A DNA stretch of 64,000 bases, taken from Rotaria sordida (Eukaryota > Rotifera > Eurotatoria > Philodinida > Philodinidae). Position 1 is the first letter of the stretch. Each line of letters begins with the position of its first letter. Below the pieces are notes generated by a model, which worked only from the letters and a program-made list of their open reading frames with translations, was not told the origin of the DNA and searched no databases. Position numbers and translations under genes: made by a program. Shown piece after piece: positions 23,668 to 36,400 of this stretch. The stretch spans positions 70,542 to 134,541 of the forward strand of contig CAJNOL010000205.1 of the NCBI GenBank assembly GCA_905250125.1, in the 5' to 3' direction.

Positions 23668-26600
23668 TCGTTTTCTTATAATTGACATCTAAAACTTTCG
23701 AAGAAAGTAAAAAAAAAGAATAGAAAAAATAATAAAAATCTTATTTAGTTTCAGCTACTCATTGACTTTTCTCTGTTTCTCTTTTATTTTTGCGAATGAG
23801 CGAATACATTATTGGTGAATAATTAGAACCAATAAGACATGAAGATAATTTGAATTGGGTAGTTTATGACATCTATCATTTATTCTGAGGCATACTAAGA
23901 AACACCAACTGCGATAAATACATACGTCTTGATTTAAATAAAAAAGAAAAGGAACGAACTAATTTGCAAATGAGTGAGAAAATCATAAAAATCACTGAAT
24001 CTCTATATATTGTTGGTATTGATCAACTTGCTTTAGCAGACTATATTTCATTGTAGATGAGCAATCGAAGGCAAAAATGACCTTCCTAAATAAATCTATT
24101 CTTATAAGAATAAGTAGCCTACATACTTTGAGGTATGCCGACTGTTCTAATAGAAGGAAATAGCTGTTGCAGAAAAGTTTCTTTTAACTCAAAATGTTCC
24201 TTTCTCACAACAAAATTCAATTTAAATATACTGACGTACAAAGTTTTGCATGTCTAGGCGTAACATGGACGTTCGTAAACGATCGTTTGCAACGGAAAAA
24301 TATAGATATAAGACAATTGTAAATGGATCCATATATGATCAATGTTTACAAAGCGAAACGACCGAGAATAAATTTTGTATACGGATTTCGTACGAAAAGA
24401 CGGAACTGCAACAATAACCTTGTCTGCTGCACATGCTGTAGTCTTTAACATCATACATTAGCATGTTTAGTCGCATATGGTTGTCGTATGTCCAATTCTT
24501 GAAGCTTCTACTCAAAGCCAATGAGCAAGATTAAAGTCATTAAGAGAGAAAACTGTATGTTCAGTGAAATTAGATTCCTTATGGTTCTTTGCTTACTCAT
24601 CTCTCTTTGACGTTTGCTTACACCCATGTACTTACATATATTACAGCACTTCAACAATGCTTATGTAGTAGATAACCATGTTACTACTCTCAGCAAATAT
24701 AAGACTATATTTTAAAAGTGCACTCAGCGTCTGTTGTTCGAGATTTAGAATAGTAAGTATAATGAACAGCAAATAGTTCTAATGCTGGTTAGATCAATTT
24801 ATGAATAAATTCAATGAACAATAAATTTAAATTATTTATAATTTTTTTTCTTTTAGTTTTTATCATTTTATAGTAGAAACTTGATAGATAGTGAACTTTT
24901 CATTTTGTTTTCGTACCATATTAGTTCATTTTAAATTGATCCTGCTGTTCGAGAGTAAAAGTTGCTACAAGATATGACAAAAACAAGCTTTTTTAACGTT
25001 GTATGATCACAATACGGTCGTGAATGATTATAAAACTCTTCGCTTTTCTTTGTATATATTCCTGGGAATATATGATCGTAATATGATGCTATATAGTACA
25101 GCAAAATGCAGTAATATAGGACAGTATATACGGACATTATATTCGTTGGCATGGACTGTTCAACCTAATCCAGTTCATGAAAAACGGTGTGTTAAATTAC
25201 CATATGAGGTATAAAGCAACGAAAATCGGCGATATAACATCGCTATTTTTCGTTATCCATAGAGCGGTGAAAATAGTGAAAGAAATGATGGCTGTTTGCT
25301 AATGGAAAAGGCATTTCATAAAACGGAATGCCAGCTTACGATCAAATATACCAAAAATGACCGCAGTAAAATGCCGTTTTATAGCCGTTTCGGTTCGTTA
25401 ATCAACTGTTTCCGACAGTGGGAATAGTCGTTGTGAATAAATTAATGTTTTCTTATTTTCAAATTTCAAAGATAGAGAATTTTCTTTTTACTAACATTTC
25501 TTCTGAAGACATTAAATCTTCAGAGATTAGTTGTGCCAGCAGTATCAATGATGTTTAAAATAAATGTTTAACTTACTTTCAAAGTAAATAATATCCAAGT
25601 TCGACACTAGCATCCATAATCACAACGTCAGCCTGTGCACAATGAACGTTGAACAACAAAGTAAGACAGAAGCAGATTCTTAATAAAAAGATCTTTAACT
25701 AAGAAATGCATCAATTCAACAAGTTGCAATAGATGAAGTTCTACAACAAATAGAACAAGAAGCTAAAGAAGACAATTTAATTGAAATACAAAATTTGAAT
25801 GTTGAGCTTCCAATTCAATCGATTATTTTATTAACAACATTGATAGATATGCATTTATACTATGCAACAACTTAAAAAACAATTGCAGCAAAAGATGACG
25901 AAGTCAGTGAGAGTATTCCAACTGATCGCTAAGACTCTACGCATGATGATACATTGACTATGTGTCAAAAGTATAGGAAAGATGAAAAAAAAATCAAGAA
26001 GCTCATATAATCATAATTCGTCTAAGAAACTAGGTTCTATTAGATATTCTACTTCCCAAATGGAATCAATCTTCAGTGCTGCCACTCGAACAAACAGAAA
26101 AATCGATGCTGCAGAAAACAATAAATGTAATATGTCAATATTTAATCCAATTCTATTTATTTATGACAGTAAAACTAGCGATTCAATCAGTTGAGAATAC
26201 GACAGCTTCAAAGATTTCTTAGACTGATGTTTGCTGCGAATAATACGGTCAATCTTTAATTGACTATGATTCAAATGCCAACAATAATAATGTGTATTGG
26301 TTTGATCAATTTATTATCACAGAGACGCAATGAAATGTGTTACTGTCATATGATATGAGTCTCCATGATGTTAACTTTGATCTTACAACTTGTGTCAGAG
26401 AAGAGTTAACATTGATTATATGAAAAAAAAAAGATTTTCCTTCTGCAAGTACTTATCCAGAGACGATCAACTTACAGTTGAGATGTCAGTCCAAGGCAAT
26501 GTATCAAGTCAATTAATGGCAGCCTCTTTAATGACAATGTCACTAATCAACTAGACGAGAATTTGATAAGTAATCGACGAGTTAATTTCCAAGTCTTATA

Positions 26601-29600
26601 CAGAAATGACTCTAAATATGATGAAACGCTTTGGCATAAAAGTTGAACATGACGATTGGTAGCATTTTTTATTCATAATTGAATAACAATATATATAACA
26701 TGGTATTATGCAATAGAGGGTGATACTGATTCTGCTTCTAATTTTCTTGCTACTGGTATTATCAGAGATGAACTCAGTACGAGCAGAGGAACCATGCGTC
26801 AAGATATTGTTCAAGTTGACATTCAGTCTAGCAAATCGATCAAGACTTCTACCAAAAAAATACTGAAAGCAATCGATACTGATGTAGATCATGTATCAGA
26901 TACTACGATGACTACAGCAATGGTCATACTATTTACTGAAGACATCCTCATTTTAAGAAATATCGGAAGTCAACGCATCAAAGAAACTGATCTTCAATAG
27001 ATAATGGCCGGTGAGTTAAGAGAAATTGACGCCATAATCAAATAAAGATTGAATTATAAACTGCTTATTATAATATATGCTGTTCTGGCACCCGATATTA
27101 TCACTATTGATACATACAATACTAATTCCATAGTGATGTGCCTGTGCGCATTAAGGATTCAAAACGGATTAATATGACTTTTCTAGACTATTTTCAAATT
27201 CTCATCGATATCATTGAAGGAAATGGTGACAATTATTGGTCTAATAAATCAAATACTTATTTATTCAAATTGATTAGTGCTCTCGTTGAAAGAATGCGTT
27301 TTTTAATCTATATTAAATATGCCTCGTAATAGTGAGTTCGAATCAAAATGGATTATTTTTTATTTAGTAAATACATTTCATCAACTCATTTCATGGTTCA
27401 ATGCGTATTTGTGTTGCGACAGTATTAAGACTTAGGATGGACGTATCATCAAAAACTTTATTTTTTTTCGTTCATATATTTGTTTATATGTATGGAATTC
27501 TGTTGTTTTTTGATTATTTAAATAAAATGTTGATATAAACATGACTTTTGTTGAACATCATAATGGTATCATTAATGTTTCATCTGTAGAAATCAATATC
27601 GATGAAATCTTTTCAGACTCTAACGAAATAATCATTGAATCAGATGTAGCAACATATATTACTTGAAGTTCTAATATTCGTTTCATGATATCATGTAAAT
27701 AGTTTGACCGATCATTTCTTAACTTTGCTATCTATTCATAAACCGTAATTGCTATAAATAGTGACTGCTCAGAATTATTCTTCATAGCCGTTACCCATTC
27801 GATCAGTAATCGACTTGTTTCATTTTCATTTGTTGTATTGAATACCTAATAAATATGTAAATCCAAATAACATTGCTTACATGAACAAGTCAATTGTTCA
27901 AGTTGACGAAGAAAACAAAGTAATGTATAACGTCGATTGTAAATATCAACATCAACTGATAGATGATAGTCACTGGTAGATAAATCATTTTCTCTATATA
28001 ATCAATAGTTTTTTGCACTAGTAATAAAGAATAAGTAAAGAAAAAGTACTATGATCTGAATAAGATGATTTGTCATTCTGCAAGAATTCTAAATGAAAAT
28101 GCAATTCACAATAACCAACAAATATTAATATCAACTGACGAATACAATTGTGAAAAGAGACTAGAACAGAATAAGTGTACAAATGAAAACACTCGTTAAA
28201 TGATAAGATAATGAAGAATATTAAAAAAAAAGATAATAATTCTATTCATCAGGAATTGCTACGTTGCTCTCTAAAAAACTTGTAATTATCCATTGAAATG
28301 CATATTATGTTCAAGTACAAAATATTGCCAAAGATCCTCATCCTAATCAAATCCACAACTCAAAAAGGATCAGAAACGACAATCTTCATTAGAAAAAGAT
28401 AGGTAATTCTTATATTGTTATAACATACAATTAAGATACTGAATCACCATATACCAATGAATTTCTACGCACTGAAGATTTTCTTTTTTTGGTATAACGA
28501 CGATACAACGTATTATTTTTTGATCGATAGCACAAAAGTTGAAAGTATCTTTGTAAATCATAGTAAAAACATTTTTATTTTGAAGATATACAAGAGGAGA
28601 GAGAGAGATGAAAACCATATAACAACAAAAAAACATATCTTAACACAAGATCATATAAGAAGAAATCACGTCATAAACAATAGATTTATAGCTTTGTATG
28701 AGATCAAATGATTACAGTAGTAAATTATTACAATCTACAATGAAATAGACAACAATAAATCATCGTTTAATTGTTCAGCTTGTATTTATACATTCTAGGA
28801 TGTGTTTACAATAAAATAAGGTTTTAATCGCATATTAAACATCATTTTCGTCGCATGTTATACGAGAGCGGGATAATATTTAATTACTTTTTTGCTTATT
28901 TTCCGTATTGAATGTGTTGTAATAGCATGGTATATTGTAACAATTAAAAAGAGCTGTCCGTAGTAATATGAATCAATTGCTCTTAGAAGTGACTAGTGAT
29001 CGTATTGTGAAATAAAATTTAAATTAACTCTTAATGCATTTTAATGTTACTACCTAGTAAAAATTTTGTGACGCATACAGTAGAGAAAATTTTTGATATA
29101 AGAGAAGTGCGACTAATTAACCATCATTGATTCCAATTTTAATCAAGAGCTTCTGGATATTCATTTATAATACGAGTAAATAGGGGAAATATCAAAATAA
29201 TTCATTGCATATGTCATTAACGTCGGATGTTTAAACCATTTTTACGGTGTCTGATAAAAAGACAACTATCTTTGTGTTCGCTTGATAAGAGACAATTACT
29301 GAGCACATTCTTACAATTTCATTTTGCTCTATAGTTGTTTTTGTGTGACTATCTAGCTTGATTAGACTTAAGTTATTGCTTTGTCATTAACTTCATCATA
29401 TTTTTTCATTTTGTCTCAACTTCTCTCGATAATATACTTATTGTCAGTTCTAACTATTGTACATTCATAAGAAAACGATATTTTTCGACGCAAAATTAAT
29501 ACATTACTTCATTATTATTAGGTACCATATAGTTTTCATTCATGTTCGTGCAAATATCTTGTTGGATCTTCAAACAAACCTAATTCATATGAAGTCTTGT

Positions 29601-31837
29601 TCGTTTTAGTACATGGCCTTGTTTTGATTATTAGTTTCATGAAATTTGAATTAATCAAGTGATAAATGTAAAAAACAGGATATAAGTTTTCAGCTCGTTG
29701 ATGAATCACTTAGCTTGTATTTTTTTTCCAAAAGTTTGTTATTAGGTGTGATTGAAAGAAGTAGTAATATGAGAATGTTGGTATTAACTATAAGAGTGTT
29801 TCATAATGAGCCTGTTGTGATGTAAGAAATAACATTTATCATGTTTGAATGATACGATTATAACACTGATCCAGAAAACATGGTTTTGCATCAAGAAATA
29901 CACTTTAATATAAGAATATTTTTACAGGCTAGGCTTCGTACTCAGTAAGCAGAATTTTTGCAGCTGTCTTTATAATTATCTCAACTATTTATCGTTGTTT
30001 GTTCTTCTTAAATTTATGTACATTTTTTTAAGGAATTGTCAATAGCATTAACATATTCGAAGGTTGAGCAATTCCTTGTTTATATCATCATATTCGAATG
30101 GTTTAGATCATTTTATTCACTAATTGAGAGAGATTCAAGTTTAGTTTTACATCTTAACCACAGAAACTGTCTGCCCATTATAATTCCAACTTGTCAGAAG
30201 AAGAATAATAAGCATTACATCACATTGTATTGTAAAACTGTAAAAACTTTAAAGAAATGATTGTGGCCGGCTTGGTTCAGCACAATACTATTGGAAATAA
30301 AGAAAACAATCATCCCCTATATTGTTATGTTTTGGAACAATTAAATTTAAAAATCAGTATTAAATCGATTAATTTCTGTTCTGAAATGATGATGTATTGA
30401 TTGTTAAGTTTAATAACGTGAATATGCTTATTACTCGTTGCTCTTTTTGAGTTGTTGCGACGTTAATGATAAAAAGATCGTCCTTTGTAATTATTATTCT
30501 ATCGTATAACTTTACTCCGAGATAAATAAAGTGAAGAGATGAAGCGGTCAAATTGATGAACCCACTATTGTATGTAATAGTTTAATAGTATTAGCTCTCG
30601 AAAGTGTTATTAAATGTTGAAAGGATGCCGCTTTGGTCATGGTTATATCGACCACTTATACGTAAAAAAACATTAAAAAATATTCGAAGAAATATTATCA
30701 TTTAAGGGTTTGGTATGCAATGATTAGAAAAGGCAATCATAAGCAGTTCTAAACAATTAAGGCGTACAAATGTTTTATCGACATCTACTGAACAGTTAGA
30801 TGCCATTACGATACATTTTGATTGAGATATCAGATCTATTCTCTAGTTTTTGGTATGAGTAAATTTTGATAGTATCGTTTTATTGTACTTAATAGAAGTG
30901 TGGATTGAATCTATTTTCTACGCAAAGATGAAATCCATTTTAAAATATATATGCCACTTATGCATTGTATTCTGAGACTAAAGAGAGGGCGCTATCAGTC
31001 GTCAAGTATTACAACTTGTTTGCCAATCATTTTCTCTAATATTCATTCACCATAACAAGCGACTGATCATTGTCTAATACAATCTAGAAAAGTAATTGAA
31101 TAGATTCGAAACATATTATTGCAAATTTTGATATTTTTCCTATGACTAGTAAGAAAAAAAACGGACTAACTATGCACAATACAGTCATCATTTAAAATAA
31201 ATCTATGGCAGTAATAACAATGTTTTAGTCTTAGTTTATTTTGAACATAGCGCCCACACTCTTGAATGTGATTAACACAACAACTAGCATGGTGGGTGGG
31301 GCAAGAGTAAGAATATCGTCTAAATTAAACAAATACCGATGCTTAAATCAGTTTTTTTTTACCAGCAAATCCTCTTTGTTCATAAACATGATAGTTAATT
31401 ATTACATATAATATCTATCGCATAATTCTAATCATATTTAGATCCAAAATTTGGTTATATAATATCGTACTGTTAACACTCACAATGATCATTCATAAGA
31501 AAAGAACATAACGTTTCCATAACGTGAGAATAGCTGATCTTCTTAATATTGAATGACAATAATGGGAAGTGCTAATTTTTTTTTTACATTGAAGCACATA
31601 GCGACAAATTATTTTCGTATGAGTACATCAATGACTTTATAAAGGACAGATTATGACATTTAATTTATTAGCTGAAACATTTCACAATATTTTTAAATTC
31701 ATTATTTTGATAATGTAACTAATGTTGCACTTGGCTCATTGTTCAGTTAATACGAGACCGATATGTATGTGTAGATATAAAGATCGCAATTATCAGCTGA
31801 TAACTTTCCCACAAATCTTGAAAGCAACAGCTAACGT
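23668..31837. other. Gene-poor region between VIRMA and the tRNA gene
   Basis: About 8 kb with no intact gene. The VIRMA promoter should lie at the low-coordinate end. I see a hairpin at about 25218-25254 (AACGAAAATCGGCGAT with an imperfect inverse copy), short inverted motifs around 25300-25385, a decayed coding-like patch at about 25700-27000 (listed separately), and otherwise AT-rich sequence. Open frames longer than 60 codons here lack motif content or splice partners. Confidence 0.4.
25700..27000 (+). pseudogene. Decayed coding-like patch, origin unrecognised
   Basis: Several stretches on the plus strand have protein-like composition (for example QQVAIDEVLQQIEQEAKEDN near 25715-25775 and RQDIVQVDIQSSKSIKTSTK near 26797-26856), but they are interrupted and lie in different frames with no convincing splice sites between them. 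No domain is recognised, so I cannot say whether this was a host gene or part of a mobile element. It may also be chance codon texture in AT-rich DNA. Confidence 0.2.
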
Positions 31838-31909
31838 GCCTCTATAGCTCAGTGGTAGAGCGCCAGTCTTGTAAACTGGAGGTCCGTAGTTCGATCCTGC
31901 GTGGAGGCA
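31838..31909 (+). tRNA. tRNA-Thr (anticodon TGT)
   Basis: A 72-nt cloverleaf. The acceptor strand GCCTCTA pairs with TGGAGGC (one G-U pair), with A as discriminator. The D arm is GCTC/GAGC, the anticodon arm CCAGT/ACTGG has loop CTTGTAA giving anticodon TGT, and the T arm CGTAG/CTGCG has loop TTCGATC. The internal polymerase III A box (TAGCTCAGTGG) and B box (GTTCGATCC) are present. No intron; CCA is not encoded, as usual in eukaryotes. Confidence 0.95.
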
Positions 31910-31914
31910 TTATC

Positions 31915-31924
31915 TTTTTTTTTT
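31915..31924 (+). terminator. Polymerase III T-run terminator of the tRNA-Thr gene
   Basis: An uninterrupted run of ten T begins 6 nt after the discriminator base, well above the four or more T needed for polymerase III termination. Confidence 0.85.
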
Positions 31925-33452
31925 ATGCATTCTTCTTTTTTTTTTCTATACAGATAAACAACTGAAGTTATTTGTATACTGTAAAACGAGTTTTAAACAC
32001 CATAGCTTAATTAAAAACAAATTAAATAAACGAGTCTAATATAAAAGTTATAATTTTTTTAAATTTGATGTGCCAACCGGATTGCAATGACTTCATACAT
32101 TTGAAATAATTTTATTATCGAAACTATTTGTTCTAACCTTTAGAAATTCTGATGCATCTAATTGTTTATTGCCTGATTAGTTACTTAAGGAGATTCCTTC
32201 CCTTTCTCGGCACTATTACACGAGGACTCATCAGAATAATTTGAAAATTTCAGGATAGATAAATCTCGATGAGTAGAACAAAAGTTATCATAGATTCAAA
32301 ATTTCTAAACATTTTCTTCTAGCACCTTTCGGAGTTACAGAGGGAAAAAGTCGTCCTTCAGTCGCCTCGCTTATTCAGCTGCAATATGTCTGATAGAGTT
32401 CAAAGTTTTTTTGTGCAGATACTAGACTCTGTTTGGGCTGTCTATCTTTTTGTCGTTTTCTTTTTATCTTTTTCCATTGGAATAAGAAGATCAAAATATT
32501 GAGTATATTCCAACAATGCATTTTATGTTTTTTTTAACTGCAGCATTGTTTTTGGTGAATCCTGGCAAACACTTCTGTTACATCATATTTTTCGAACAAC
32601 GAAAAAGAAGGCACCATAAACATTTTCTAGTATAAGTAGAAGAAAGTTGTAGCTCGATCGGGCACGCTATAATTGAGAAACGGGGGCTATTCTAATTTTT
32701 TTTTCAAAAAAACTCATTTTTCACAAACGATGAAATAGCTTGTAAATTTTGATGTCTTTTTTTCAGTGAAAATATTCCATCTTTTTCGGTTTATTGACTT
32801 TTTCTATACTTATATTAATTCTTGAAATATGTCCATTGGATAGAGGATACTGCGAAATGTATATAGAGCAGAAAAAAAACCAGAAATGGAAAAATCTAAA
32901 AATTTTCGGTCGTGAAGGGCAGGTCTCCATTAAGCTTCCAAATTGATTGTATAAAGTTTTAAAATATTATAATCATACGTAATTTTTAACAAGTATAATA
33001 TGTTAATTTGATCAATACATATGATAAGGTAAGAAATTAAATTGAAAAAACAAAAGTAAATTCAAATTTAATGACAGCATCAATCGTGTTTTTCTACTTC
33101 AGTATGAAAATTAGAAAGACCAATTTCAAATCAATTGTAAAAAATGTGTTCATAATTGATATTTTACCAAATAGTAAACTATTAAATATGAATGTGTTTC
33201 ATTATTTGTTAGATCGAATCGTAAACATTCCCAAAATACTGTTACATTTAACTACAAATTGAAATATATTAGTGCTAGTCCTATTTATTTGTCTATGTTT
33301 GTCAGATGATGCGTAGAGAAAGCCACAGCAACATGTAAACAACTAATCAATGAAAAAAATAAAGACGACAAAACAAACACTCGACATTGACAATAGAATA
33401 GAGAGGAAAAGGCCATACACAAAAACACATTCATATCTATGCTGTCAGGGTA
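31925..33452. other. Intergenic region between tRNA-Thr and the myosin 3' end
   Basis: AT-rich. It holds the TIR-bounded segment at 32184-32934 (listed separately). The part next to 33452 is probably the myosin 3' UTR, and the inverse of ATTTATTTG near 33284 could provide a minus-strand AATAAA. No gene seen. Confidence 0.4.
32184..32934. repeat. Possible non-autonomous TIR element (about 750 bp)
   Basis: The left end CTTAAGGAGATTCCTTCCCTT resembles the inverse of the right end (CTTAATGGAGACCTGCCCTT on the minus strand). The interior is T-rich and non-coding, with A/T homopolymers. The GAGATTCC motif recalls the ends of the foldback at 20465-20990, so the two may be related. Only about 20 bp of imperfect ends support it. 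Confidence 0.4.
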
Positions 33453-36400
33453 TTTAACGTGGACGAACAGAACTACTGCGAACCATAGAAGCAGCTCGTA
33501 CGGCAGTTGATTCACGGTAATCATCCTAAACAAAATGAACATAGGGTGAAAAAGATTACTTTTCAAAGATTATCAACTTACAGTTCCTGTAGTACGATTG
33601 GCACTAACAGTCGAACGATTTTTGGTACGTAGTTTGGTCAATTGGTTTTCAGCAACATCAGCACGTTCAGATGAATCCTCTGCAAATTAGAATTGTATAC
33701 TTTTTGTTTCTCATCTGCGTTTTGAGTAACTTACCAAGATCTGATTGAGCTTTGCGATATTTGGCTAGATTAAGTGCAGCAATTTCCTCTACATTAAAGA
33801 AACAATAAATTCGTTGAAATAAATCAGAAGGAAATAATTTTTAAAATACACACCAGCTTCTTCCACTTGACGTTTGTATACTTTAATCTTATTCTGTAAT
33901 TTCTCTGTAAGATCTTGCAAACGTAAATGATTCTTGCGATCTTCTTCAACTTGGAATACAAGCTCTTTCAAACGTCGATCATTCTTACGTAATTCTTTGA
34001 GTGTTTCTTGATGACGATGTTGTTCCATTTCATTTTCATTTTCTAATTCATGAATCTAAATATAATCGATAAATATATTAAAATTTCAACAACAAATTTT
34101 TATTTCATATAATACGTACACGTTGTTCAAGTTTGGCAATGATACGTTTACCACCTTTAAGTACATTGCCTTCAGCCTCGTCAAGACGTGTTTGAAGATC
34201 CTTGACTTGTTGTTCAAGTCCTTTGCGTAATCGTTCAACACTGATAGAATGCTCTTGTTCTCGACGTAATTCTTCGGCAAGACGAGCAGTATCCGCTTCT
34301 GAAATATTCAACATAGAATACTATTTATTTTCTTTATCTATCACACTTACCAGCCTTCTTTGAACGTTCCTCAACATTTTTCAATTCAGCTACGGCTTCA
34401 TCCAAATCAGATTGCATTGCAGTTACTGTTGCTTCAAGTTGTCGTCGTTGTGAAGCTAATGTAGCATTGTGTGTGCTTACTTCACTAATTCGATCAGCAG
34501 CGTCATGTAGTTCACTTTCGGCAGCTCTACGTGCTCGTTCAGCTTGGTCTAAGGCTGTTCGTAATTCTTCAAGTTCACCAACAATAAGATTAGCACGACG
34601 TTCAGCTGCTGCAGCTGCTTCACGAGCTTCATCGCGTTGTTGTTGTTCATGTTCGACTTGAGTTTGTAATTCCGACACAGCCTGTTGTAGTCTTTTAAGT
34701 GTTTTTTGTAACTCGGTATTTGTACGATTTGCATGATCTAATGCAGATTCGAGTTCATTGATGTCTGATTCGAGTTTCTTTTTCTAAAAGACGACAAAAA
34801 GAAAAACAACAATTACCAAAACAAAATGATAAAAATAGTTTCCTCTTTTGTTAATACCTGTTTAAGAGCTTCGGCTTTGGCTCGAGTTTCTGCTTCCAAA
34901 CTGGCTTGCATTGATTCGATAGCACGTGCATGATTTCGTCGAGTAGTTTCAAATTCTTCTTCTTTTTCATGAATACGTCGATCAATTTCTTGACGAACAG
35001 TGCTCAATTCCATTTGAGCACGAAGTACTTTAGCTTCTTCCTGTTCGAGTGCTGATTCGGCTTCTTCTAATGCAAGTTGAATTTCTTCTTTTTCTAATTC
35101 AGCACGTTTACGAGCCTTGTCTAATTCGTGTAATCTATCAAAATTAAATTCTCATTATCCATCGCACTTTAAAATCTATGATAGTTTTTTATTCCTTTTT
35201 TTTCTGTGTTACAATACAATCGAATGTATGGCTGATTCTATGTTTTTCAGAGATAGTATACAGTCTTGTTGAAAATGATGAAATGTGGTTTAGAGGAATA
35301 TTACTGAAATTCACACTCGGAAACGATTTTTAATTGTTTACAAATATTGAAATCTCAAACAACAATCCATAATTATGACTATTGAATATATTGTTGAAGA
35401 AATTGAGTAATAAAAAAAAAAAGATTATGTATGTACAGAATTTTGTCTTTTTAGAATTCATCATGTATAAGATTGTTACGCCAAGAAGAAAAAGCTTTCT
35501 TAATTTCTTCAAGTCAATGTCGAATGAAACATATGCAAGTTATCAAACTTATTAAATATCAAATTTCAATTAGATTTGAACTCAAAATCAGATTAGATTA
35601 TAAAATGAAGTATAATACTAGTTACTTTTCTTATGTTTACTATTTCTTTCACACTAAATATGTCATTCGAGGTGATTGTATTTTCTTCAAAAGTTAAAAT
35701 ACATTTTGGATACATTTTTTTAAAATTTTTATGACATCGGATGTCTTGTCTGTCTATTTTATTGTCACGTAAATTAATTGCTACAACCTCTTACCCCTTT
35801 CCACCATCGGTTAATTGATCCGTAAGATCCTAAATGAAATGAAGATCAATATATATTTACATATGAACTATACATTCTACCTTAATTTCATCAGCCAAAT
35901 TTTTGTTTTCTTTACGAAGAGCTTCAATTTGTTCATGTGACTCTTCGTATTGATTTCTAATTTTAAATAATTCTGTTGAGAATTGACGTGCTTCTTTTTG
36001 TGAAGCTTCCAATTCGACTGTAATATCTTCACATTTTTGCTTCCATTCATTGATAAGTTTATCAAATTGTTTTTGTTTCTTATCCATAGTTGAAGCATCT
36101 ATAAAAGAGAGAAATTAATTTTTATTATATATGAATATTATTTACTTACTAGCATTAGCACGTTCAACATCAACCATTAAATCTTCGACTTCACCTTGTA
36201 AACGAGCTTTAACTTTTTCTAATGCATTACATTTTGATAAAGCTGCTTCAACTTGTTCTTCAGCTTCCGATAATTTTGCTGCTAATTTACGTTTTGCTTC
36301 TTCAAGTTCTTCGGCACGAGCCATACCTGGTTAGTAAGAAATAAAATGAAATAAATCGAATGGTACCAATTTATTAACCTTCAGATTCATAACGAGATCG

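Noticed and set aside
34467-34661. Ser/Arg/Ala-rich plus-strand frame inside the myosin rod
   Set aside because: Antisense shadow of the coiled-coil coding exon.
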